From positions 4,526,001 through 4,590,000 of the forward strand of contig CM082576.2 in assembly GCA_040954595.2 (NCBI GenBank): a DNA stretch of 64,000 bases. The letters run 5' to 3'. Below the pieces are notes generated by a model. The model did no database searches. It was not told the DNA's origin and saw only the letters and a program-made list of their open reading frames with translations. This stretch comes from Balanoglossus misakiensis (taxonomy: Eukaryota > Hemichordata). Both the position numbers and the translations under genes were made by a program. Shown piece by piece: positions 11,850-23,800 of this stretch (within the stretch, counting starts at the first letter, position 1; each line of letters opens with the position of its first letter).

Positions 11850-14800
11850 GTAAATAATTTGTGAATGTTTCAATAGAAATTGCGGCAACTAGCTGATGAG
11901 GAGCTGACTTGACTTGATGTTGTTGCTATACAGTTAACACTTTTGCATGAGAAGTCTTGATAGGCCAAAATCTTGACCAGAACCAACTCAAGGACATGAA
12001 TGAACAATTTAAAAAACACTCGAAGATCTTGATTTGAAATAATGTACGTCCTTTTCTTTCCAGTTATGTATCAGAATTGCGAAAGCATTACCACAGATTC
12101 GTGCCAGGCCGTACTTCCGTACGAATATGCTGTGTATCCCAACCCACAGGCCTACATGCAGTCTGATGTAGCAACGTTCGTCCAGTCTGCCACGTCGGCA
12201 TCTTTCTTTGACTGCTCAAAGGACATGTCCTTCTTCGTCTGCGCAATGTACTCGCCCTACTGTTCGCCAGACGACAGTTCCATCATGTTCCCGCCTTGCC
12301 GTTCCCTTTGCGAACGTATACAGACGCAGTGTTTGGGGACGTCTTTCTCTAACACCTTCGACGTGACAAACATAAACTGCACCATGTACCCGGAAACAGA
12401 CTGTACGAACTATAATTCAGGTAAGCTTGGTTTTAAATCGATAAAACAATGCATGTAGATTGAACATTATAATGCGTTTTATGTCAAAGGGTGCTAAACT
12501 TTCGGTGTCATTTTTGGTCATGTCTGCTTATTCCGTCTTTCTATTCAACTGCACAAATTAATTTTACCACTTTCGTGCTTGTGAGGAGAAAACTTGGCAA
12601 CGTAATATTTACACATTCATTAGCAATTGTGCACCACCACCACAAACACAACAACACCGAATCAATTATCCGTCTCCAAACACTAATTTCAGCTTGTGGT
12701 GGAAACGTTACGCTGTCAGCCGGTGAATCGTTTGACGTGAACCACCCGAACTATCCCAATTCGTACGACGGGGACCAGTACTGTGCCTGGTACGTTTACA
12801 CGTCATCCGAAAACTACCTGGCCATACTTTTCGCTAACGTGGACATCGATGCCGCAGACACCTTGACCTTTGGCGAGGGGACAAATCCGTTCGACTCAAC
12901 GACGGGTTTTCTGGACGTGTCTGGTTCATCTTTGCCCAACAACGAGACGACAGGCCTGCAGGGCATGTGGATACAGTGGGACAGCGCGCGAGCCTCTTCT
13001 GGCGGAAAATGGCATGTTGTAGTTGAAGGTAAGTTTGTGATGATTTCAGAGTTTAATAGCGCTGTATCCGCGGCTGTACTCGGGAAGATCCGCGTAAATT
13101 ACCCGAGAGATTCTTGGAAACAGGTCGCTGCGTTTCTCTAAAATACAAGATCAGTTTAACAATTTGCGTATATCATCTTTTATCTTGTCAACAGCGTTGG
13201 AATGTGGGGGATACTACGTCGTGGATACTGGAACCACGAGAACATTTTCCTCCCCCAACATCCGCGGGAAAGATAGCGCCGATTGCGAGTGGCACATAAC
13301 AGCAGCCACGTCCAACAAGCTGATGGTTGTGCAGTTCCAGAACTTCAGTTCATCGGCTGACGACATCATTTATGTCGGCGAGGGTCTCTATTACGACACG
13401 TCGTCGATCGCGTTCAATCACTCAAGCAATGACACGATGCCGTACGACTGGACAGCCGAAGGCCACGAGATATGGGTCAGATGGATAACGTCGTCACTGT
13501 CAGATCTCACAACTGGTTGGAGATTTTCTGTCGAAGGTAACGTTCTCTCTCCCCTTTTCTCATAAAAGTAAGAGTAAAATGCTTCGACAGATCCTCTAGG
13601 CCAATTTTCTTCGCATGCTAACCAGGCACTGATAATCAGGAATCTGGAGTATAATAGTATGCGCTTCTGTGCCCATCTGGGAGAAAGCATTGTCAAGTCA
13701 AATTCTGTAACTCACATTGGTTTTTATATGATAAGTGTTTTTATCAAAATTCGTTACCCGTTGGATACTTTATACCCAATTTTCGTATAATTTTCGTATA
13801 ATGCTTAGAAAGATGAAGTTGTTAACATTCTGTAAATTGTGCTTAGAGCCATATATCGAGAATTAACTGTCGAATATTAATTTGTGAATGCAATGATGTT
13901 TTATATGACACAGGTGTTAAATGTGGCGGTCGGTATTTCGTCAACCCGAGATGGGAAACCAGAGACTTCGTGAGTCCTAATTATCCTTCCGACTATGACG
14001 TCAACACGGAATGCATCTGGTACATCTTCACCACGGATGGCGATAAACTTGCCACTCATTTCTCGGCCTTTGAGACCGAGGCGAGTCTCGACGTCGTCAC
14101 CATCGGCTACGGCGGGGACGCCTCGGACGCCGGCACGGAGGTGGCTTCCGGGTCCGGTCTGAGAGCGCCTCAAGATTACCTGTTCCCCTCCAACAAGCTG
14201 TGGGTGAAGTTCACGAGCAACGACAAGACTGTGTATGGTGGGTTTTCTCTGACCGTGCAGTTTGTATCGGGCCTCGTTGTGACGACGGAGGAGCCCCCTC
14301 CCACGGACTATGAACTGGCAGTCAGGTAAAACGAAATTTCTGGTCTTCTATTATGGAACATATGTTACACTCTCATCTTTGCCGATAAGCTTGTAGATTT
14401 CCGCAAATATTATATTAAAATAGATTTTGTCAGTAACCCGACCGTTACGAGAGACACGCTTTACGAACTAAGTCTGACTCCGTGTTTATTCAATTTATGT
14501 TATAGCTGTCTCTCGAATTGTGACGAAGTGGTCAGCCCGGACGAAGCACTGTCGGCAGCGGCCGTGTGTGCGAATTGCATCAAAGGCGAGGAATACCAGT
14601 ACTCATGGACTCTCTTCTACACGGCCTCCACGCTGGGAATAGGCGACGTCACGGCCGTCACCATTAGCGGTGATGACTTCACCAGCACAGGTAAATATGT
14701 TTTCTTGCACTTACCTGACGATAATCTGAAATCAACTAACTGTCCTATTCTGTAAACTTCCCAATGTCACTTAAACACAAAAATTAACATAGTGACTGTT

Positions 14801-17800
14801 TTAATTTTTTTTACAAACACAGGAACGTCTAAGCCCTTTATTTACATCAATGCTGGGCAATTGGAGCCGGGGCGATTTTACAAACTGAAGGCGAACATAA
14901 GTGATTCGGGCGGAGGGTACGGGAAAGCCTCGTGGGGGTTTGTCACCAATGCGCCCCCTAGCGGCGGAAACTGCAGCGTTTCTCCAAGTTCAGGTAAATG
15001 TCTCGTACTTGTAATTTGGTCAGGGATTTGTCATGTCAACACCCAAAAGCTAATACGCCTGTCAAAATCAGCCTTGCTTGAACCTCCCTATAATAACCTT
15101 TTTTCCAGGGTATGCTATCGACACCAAATTCCGCGTGGACTGCGAAAACTGGGACGATATCCACACGCCTTTGAGATTTGCAGTCTCTTCCCAACCCAAG
15201 GGTTCGTCGCTGTCGTCCTTGATATACGTCAAAGCGGACACGTCGACCACGTTTATGTTACCCATGGGCAGTAAGAGCTTCGACTACGAAGTGGACATCA
15301 CGATAGAAGTGCAGGATTCGTTCCTCTCAAAGGCAACCGAACAACATACAGTGACGGTAAGCATTCAATTCGTTTGCTGTATGAGACAATAGGGAACCAT
15401 CTTTTAGAGTGTTCAGTGTTTTTTCAGGATTGTAGATGTTAGATACCGGATGCACAGAAGAGCAATACTATCATAATGGTCTAAATTTTATATAAAAATG
15501 CGTGTGTTTCCGATTATATTCTTTTCAGGTTCAGATTATGTCAATTTAGCTGTGAATAGTTGCTTAATTTTTTTTGCTAAATTGTGTTACTTTTCCCCCC
15601 GAAATCAAAGGTGGAGCCGCCATCCCTTACTGGAGACGATCTGGCCAGCAGTTTACAAAATTTGACAAGTGGTGAAAACAGCATGTTGGGCTCATTGTTG
15701 TCCGGAGGGAATAAAGATGCCGCTGTGTCTCTCGTGGTGACGGTGGCGTCTGTCCTGAACGTTGGATCATCGGAAGGAAAGGTTCGTGTACTGGAAAGCC
15801 TTGGTTATTAGAATTTGTATGGTGCTTCAATTTGTAACAGCACACATTCAGCCAACAAAGTCAATGACACGTTGATGCATTCATATTTTTTTCGCATATT
15901 TTTTTATTCTGTAGAGCGCAGAAGAAGTAGCTGCAGAAACGAATGCTCGGAAAGCGGTAAGTTGGCGGGAAAAGGCGATTCTGTCTCGGAACGTTGAATG
16001 GTGCAATATTTCCAATTTCTGGAATATTAAACCCAAACTGCCTAGGTTCTTTACAAACTAAATTGACTGCTCAAAACAATTTCTGTGACTTTCAGTGCTT
16101 TAAATGTGACATTTCTTTTGAGGCTGCGAAAGAATGCATTTTTGGAATCGTCTGTCACGGTGCCTTGCCCCAGCCTTATAGTAAATATGTCGTACCTTCT
16201 ATGTATCCAGCTTAGGGAATCCATACTCAAGGATTTATCGTCTATATCACAAAGCGCTGGATCAGTCGACGAAGTCTCGCAAATGGCGAGCGCCGTCGTA
16301 GCTATGACGTCAGTGCCAACTGAGCTTACAGAAGACAGCCAGGTACGTAGTATGGCGCAAAAGCACGTAGACATCGTCTGATTCAATTTAGGGATGGAGT
16401 GATGGGCTATATGAAAAATTTTACACGGGTCGTGGAATGTCAGGAGAAAATTAGACTCGTCTCTTAACCACCTTGTTTTAGGAACACATGCGCTAACTTG
16501 CCAGTAAATTCATTCATTTACGGCAAGGTTGGAGCTCGATACAGCCATATTTAAATGGATGAACATATTGGTAATTTGCCACACTTTATTTTGCAGGTAA
16601 ACTCTGCGTCATCGATGGAAGCCCTGTCAGGCTCCCTGTTCAACATGAAGAATAGCTCAGAAACTAGCATATTGTCTTCTGCAAGCGGTAAGTGAAAACG
16701 GCAAAAGGCGAAAAACTTGTTTGACTAAAAAGCGTTCCAATGTAACCCGGGCATCTAAATCATCGCTTGATATTGGCATTATCAATTAATTTATTTTAAG
16801 CTCAAAGGTAACAATGCTACTTTCTTGTTATCAACCAGCAATATCCGATGGCATAGGCAACGTGTTGGCCTCCTCCATGACATCAAGTACCAGCGGAGAG
16901 CAATCATCGACGGCCGCAGCATCGGTAAATATTTTATGTTATCTGTGATGTATTACCAGTTTTGCTGGATGTTCACATGTACTATGATTGTGGAGACGTT
17001 CTCTGGGCTCACCTCTTTTGTTTTCGCGCCATCTGCAGAGTTCAGCGATCGCGAGGAGCGCGGTGAACAGCGTGAACTCCGTTTCCAAGGCCGTCCTCAG
17101 CAAGAGGGTGCCCGGCCTGGCACCTGTCGTTCTCAATACGTCATCAGTGGCCATCCAGCTGCAGAGAGACGCGCCGTCGGATATCGGAGGGAAGTCTCTA
17201 ACTTCCAGCAGCGGCGGGAACTTCAAGCTGCCGTCGGCGGACACTTTGTTCGGAGCCGGGGCTGCCAACAGCTTCGTTGACACTCAGGTATGGCTTTATG
17301 GTTTGAAATTCCATTCTATTACACGGAGATATTTCAACACGCGCGTGCCGAATGTTGAATTTTGTGACAAGCTTTTCCAGGTGGCCTAAGGTGGGCATGC
17401 GTATTTCGAAACCGTTTTTGAAGGTCGCCACGAACCCCCGGCATCACGAAGCGCATTGTTGACAGGTTCATATGTTAAGAAAAATAAAATGCACATTCTT
17501 TCTGTTAATATATATCAACAGTTTACTGCTTTCTCCGGCAATCCATTCAATTGGGACAACACATCTGCAGACATCAGCTCGCCAATTATTTCGCTGTCAT
17601 TTAATGACGACACTGGTAATGGCGTCGATGGTGAGAAACGTTCTTATTGTACTGTTTGGTTGAGATTGCAAGCTCCACTTATATTACATTGAAATAAGTA
17701 TTGTTTGTGAGCCATCTTTTATAAGGTGAAAAGTACGTTTAATTTTGCTTTTTCTCTCAATATCAGTATCGGGATTGTCGGAACCAATCGAATTACGTCT

Positions 17801-20800
17801 ACCTATCAGCGGCGAGCTGCCGGAACCGGAATTGTTGAACGTGTCCACTGTAGACCCGGATGTTGACTTGTACTACTACACATTGCAGGTAAAACTTGGA
17901 GTATATTTAGTGTACAGGATCTTCCTGCCAAAATGGAGTAACTTTCTTAAAAGCTGGTACATGTACTTAACATTTGAGGCCCTGTGATGTTTTTTTTATT
18001 ATTACAAGACAAGCAATCATTACAAGCATGTAATACAGAAAAACTTTCTCGGTTGCAAATGGCGAAATGTCTTGAAACGTCGGTTTCGAGAAAATCTACC
18101 TCTAGACTTCATAAAAATATAGGATTTTTTCATGGACAAATGTTTTTATTGACTGCAGATACCAAAGGCGTACACAGCGATCCATTTCCGAATTTTCCCG
18201 AACGAATCCTGGCACGATGTCAACTACACGATATTCTTCAAACCCGACGATCTACCGTCCAAGTCTAGTTACAACTACTCGGGAACATTGCCTCATTTGG
18301 AATATGAAAACGACACCAGCATCGACGAATACTTGAGGGAAGAATACACCAACACGTTTTTCGTGCCAAGCGATCAAACCCCGGATCCGGGAGTGTACTA
18401 TTTTGCAATTTATTTCGAGTCAGGTGAGGGCGCATTTTTACAAAGCATCCGCGCATGGCAACAAGCTGACGTAACATACTGACGTGTTCTGTTCGTTGAT
18501 TTGAGAGTTACGAACATGGTTTTCCAGGTTTATAGTGAATCCTATATAATCTAATTTGATTCTTTATCGTGTCATAGACAATATAATACTACATATCACA
18601 TTGCACCCGATAGTTATAAATATATTACTTTTCGGTCGCGTGATTTGATTAAATGCGTCTACAGAGTCGCGGAAAAGATTTATATAGGTCAAGATGGATT
18701 GCATGATTGCATTCGGGTAGAAAGCACGTTTTGTATCGAAGCTGATGTCATTGTATACGCAGTTAGAATACGAGCGTTTATACACTTATTCACAAACACA
18801 TTTCAGGCACGTTGAACATCTCGGTGCAGATCTTCACATCCGGGTGTCGATACTGGGATGAAGTGGAAGAAGTGTTTAAAGGAGATGGCTGTCATGTAAG
18901 AAGAGTTTTTCTTTCTTTCTTTCTTTCTTTCTTCTTTTTTACGTTTTATATCGGTATATAGATTTTATTGTGTGGTTTGTCTGTTTCTGAATGAATACTT
19001 TTGAGAGATCCTTTCCCAGGATACCAACTCATCGCCAATCACTTTCATCCACAGGTTGACAACCGGTCAAATTCCCTGGAAACCATTTGCCAGTGCACCC
19101 ACCTGACGTCATTTGGCTCGGACTTCGTGGTCCCGCCGAACACCATCGATTTCGGCGAAGCGTTCGCCAACTTCGCCAACCTCAGCGACAACGCCTCCGT
19201 GTTTTCCACGGTCGTCGCCGTCTTCGGGTTGTACGTTCTGATTGCCATTTGGGCGCGAAGGGAGGACAAGAAAGACGTCGAAAAAGTAGGTCGCCATGCC
19301 CTGCGTGTCTGTCTCTCCTCGTATCTGCACTTTTTTTTATTATTCAACATCAACGGTAATATAAACACCGCAGACCGGTGGGACCTCCGACACACAAACG
19401 CTTGGATTGTATATTTTGTGACTTCTCACGCGATCACGTGCTGAGACCTACTTTAACATCCAGGTGCATGCTATATAGAGCGATGTCTGTGTGTCACTTT
19501 CTCGTGTCTTTTCAGCAACACTTAACATTATGTCGTTCTCTTCAAATTCAATTTTGTTGGTGAATGTTTGAGGGATTCATTTTATCTGCTTGCTTGATTG
19601 ATTGATCGACTTACTATCTGACTGGCTGAGAAAAAAGACATTCTCTTCAACTATTTTTGCCTTTTAACAAAACTTTGTGAAAGTCGTTGAATCCCATTCT
19701 TTTCTCTCTTTTTTTTTCCAGTGGGGTATAACGCCATTGGCAGACAACAAACCTGGAGACAAATACCTGTATCAGATTTCTGTTTACACGGGCATGCGCT
19801 CTGGTGCTGGCACCAGATCCAAGGTGTTCATGATCCTGAGCGGCGAGAGGAACGAGAGCGAGGTTCGGATATTGTCCGACAAGAAACGAAAGGTGCCGAA
19901 AACTTCTAGCTTTTGATCATGGCATTCAGAAGTGCAAAATGTTTCTATTTTCGCTCTCACGATCCGTGTCTCGCAATCGCACAACTTTTTGATGGTGTTG
20001 TGGTGCAGTATGAATTACCTCGTCAATTATCAAGCACCAAAAGTTCATTCCATTATTAAGACGGATATTCCTATTTGCTCAAACACACATATGACTCGAA
20101 AAAATAAATCGTTGTTATAATATTACTGCTTTCCACAGGTGTTTCAAAAGGGCAAAATCTCCAGCTTTCTGATGGCAGTACCGTCATCACTTGGCGACGT
20201 CTCCCGTGTTCGCATCTGGCATGATAACAGCGGTAGAGGGCAGAACGCGTCCTGGTATCTTAGTAAAGTCGTGGTTCAAGATCTCCAGACGAAAGAAGTG
20301 TAAGTACACGCAGTCGCCGCAGACAGATATACAGTGGACGATAACGCCAAATAAGGAGAGCTAATTAAATATTCATGAGTTAAGCGTGGCTAACTTGTCA
20401 GTTAGCTGCTTTCGGTAGCTCCATACAATGTAGCGTGATACATGTATACTACATGTTGAAGTTGACATATGACAACCATCTGCGTTTCAGGACGAATTTT
20501 CTCTGCGAAAAATGGTTAGCAGTCGAAAGGGGAGACACGCAAATCCAGCGAACACTGTCACCGGCCACGGACAAAGAACTGACCACTTTCAAGCACCAGT
20601 TCTCCAACAACGCCAAGAAAGACTTCACCGATGGCCACATTTGGTTTTCCATTGTTTCGCGTCCTTCGCACAGCAGTTTTACGCGAGTGCAGAGGTTGTC
20701 CTGTTGCCTGTCGCTGCTCTACACCACCATGATCGCCAGCTGCATGTGGTACAAAAGCGATGAGACGGAGGACGGAACAGCAACAACAACCACCGATCAT

Positions 20801-23800
20801 GTTCTCAAAATAGGTGAGCTATTTGGAAATCTCGTACTTTTCCCTGCCATTCATTGTACATATACACACTTCAAACACTTTGATTTTATGATGATTCAAT
20901 CAGTAAATCAATTAACTGTTTTATCCCAACTTGGCCGGCAAGTATACGTGTAACAGTGACATAAACAATACATTCATCACTTTATTTTCTTGGAATTGCA
21001 GGTCCAATTACATTCAGCTTACAAGCCATCATGATTGGCATTATGAGCAGCTTGGTTGTGTTCCCCGTCAACGTTATCGTCATACAACTTTTCCGGAAGA
21101 GTCGCCAAAAACACGCAGTGACAATCTCATCCATGATTAAGAAGCCGAACAGGGAGAAGTATAAACAACAAGAGGTGCAACTGCCAGATGGAAACGCGGG
21201 CGTTGGTGAAAAGAAAGCAGAAGGTGAGTTTTGGGCCGTACGAAGTAAGGCTGTAGATGAATCGATCGGGCGTCTACGTCTCGGTGAAAACGCCGCGGCC
21301 ACAGAAAGTAGCGACGATAGTCGGTTGTACAGCGCTACCGAGAGAGGAAGTCGCATGTCGAGTGGAAGAAGCAGACGCAACAGCTGTCCGTCTCGGTCGA
21401 GTGCGTTCGCCACCGACGGCGTCGACGTGGTGAACGAGGTTTGCGGCGACAAGCGGTCTCTGTTGGGTAAAGCGCCGGCAACGAGCGAGACGGGCCGCGG
21501 GGACGAACCCGAACCCGTACCCGCGTCCGTGCCTTTGCCCAGTGCGATTGCGCAGTACAGAAACTTACGGGCGAGGCGACAGAGCTGCCCAGCGGTGTCT
21601 GCCAGTACGCTGATCATTGAAGATCTCGAAGTGGAAGACGATGTGGAGGAACCGACCTCGAAGGGCGGAGACTCGGAGGAAGAAGAGGAGGAGGAGAAGG
21701 GGGATGGAGTTTCACAGCGCGGTGACGAAGACGCGCAGACGCCAAGTGACGAGAAAGAAAAGGAAGAGGTCAAAAAGAAGAAAAAGAAACCCTTCATGTT
21801 TCCCTATTGGTGTATCTACATCGGATGGGTCCTGGTGTTCCTGTCGTCAGCTACCTCGGCATTCTTCACAGTTCTGTACAGCATGCAGTGGGGGCACGAA
21901 AAGTCCTTGGAATGGCTGATTTCATTCTTGGTGTCTTTCTTCGAGAGTATCTTGGTCATACAACCAGTCAAGGTGAGTGAAACTACCATACACTGTTTCA
22001 ACATCTAATGCGTCTAACACGTTATCATGGCAGAAATCTGTGTATCATTCATTAAATCAAATTCAACTGGCCAACTTTCATGCAGGGTGTTGCCTTAATG
22101 CTCTCTTGAACTTATAACGTGAAAATCTCACATCTGCATGCGTTTATTACCTTACACACTAGGTTCTTTGCATCGCCGTTTTATTGGCGATGATTATAAA
22201 GACGCCAAACTTGTCTGATGCGACCGGATATGACGTGCAGCTGGGCGAAGACGAGGAATATTTACATGACGACGATTTCGACGATGAAGGTAACTTACTC
22301 TATCATCTCCAAGGTTACGCTGACGTCACTACAGATGCATGCTGGTTATCAAATTCACGGAGTGAACGCATTTATTACCACTCCCCTTTTGGAAATTATT
22401 TGCGAACATGTTTTGGTCTGCGTTTGAGTTCATTTTCAACCATGATAATGTATAACATTGCCGTTCATGAGTTGAATTTGGCAAACGGACTTCGTCTTCA
22501 AACAACGCGCGCGCCCTCATCGGTTCGTCATGGAATGGACTGAAGCAGGGTGCAAAACGACCCACTTTTTAATTATTTTGCTGAAATGTGTCCAGATTTA
22601 AGGCTGTTGTAAGTTGGGAGCATGCATTCATTTGTTTCTGAAGATTTCTCTCAGACATAAGCGAATGGTGCTTCCTCTAAAGCAATAATGCGTGCTAAGT
22701 TACCGAACATATATCCTCTTAACTTCTTTTTTCAGAGTTGATCAAATACAAACCGCCGCCACCTCCTCCCCAAGACCCCCCGAGCGAAGAGGCACTGGAG
22801 AACGCCCGCCTGCAGAGAAAGAAGGAATCGGAGATGTGCGAAATCATCCGCGATATAACTGCATATTCCTTCTACCTGCTATTTCTACTGATTATTGCGT
22901 ACGGCAACAGAGATTTGATTGCTTTCTATTATCGTAAATCTCTTGATGACAGCCTGTTTCAAAATAACCAATTCCTAAATGTAAGTAAAAGTGAAAATTC
23001 TTGTTTCTAATTGACCGATCGTGAGACTTTAAACAGAGAAGTCGAAAACGGACGTTTTGATGGGGACATTGTTTCAGAAAGTGACCTTGACTGTCTTTTT
23101 AATTTGCAGATCGAAAACGGATTTAATTCTTTCTATACATGGGTGAACGTGGTATTCTTACCAGCGTTGTATCCCCAGACATCATACAACGGCAATAATC
23201 TAACCTTACCCGTCATGCAGTTCTTCTCCGATATGGTGTCCTACAGAGTTGGTTCACCCAGATTCCGTCAACTGCGCGTGCAACCAGGTGAGATTGAATC
23301 CCATACCACAGTCCCTCGGACTGTGCCCCCTACCCAGAATACATTGCAACAAAGTCATCACGTGACTTTGAACTGTTAAAAAAAGACAAGAACGACGGAG
23401 ACTCAAGTAAAACTAAATTTGTACGAAGAAGTAAACCAAAAAATCGTCAGTTCTGTTGTATTGACCGACTTTGGAGAGATTCACCAGTTTATTTTATTTC
23501 CCTTTTTTCGATAAATCTCAGTTTCACTGAGAAAAGTCGCCCTTCTTTTGGCGGCCGTGATGTATGAATGGGAGACACGTCTCATTAGTTGCTGTTCGTT
23601 TTGATCCCTTCATTTTGACAGCACGCAAATTACCACGCGCAACCGTGACATTATCTGCGATAAATATTTTATGAATCGCCGGGGAAAAGATGAAATGCGC
23701 AAATGAGGTAACATGGCAGTGGAGTTATCGTGTTGTCCCGCGTGGGATTGCGCTCACCAGGGGCAACGGTTGAATTATTGCAAGACAATGCAGCTGCCAA

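Noticed and set aside
15529-15560. Alternative polycystin exon after TTCTTTTCAG at about 15528
   Set aside because: The acceptor is strong, but the frame meets a TAG after six codons and there is no good donor before it.
20982-21797. 271-codon minus-strand open frame opposite polycystin exon 26
   Set aside because: Shadow of the Ser/Arg/Glu-rich coding exon on the plus strand; a Ser/Phe-rich low-complexity translation.
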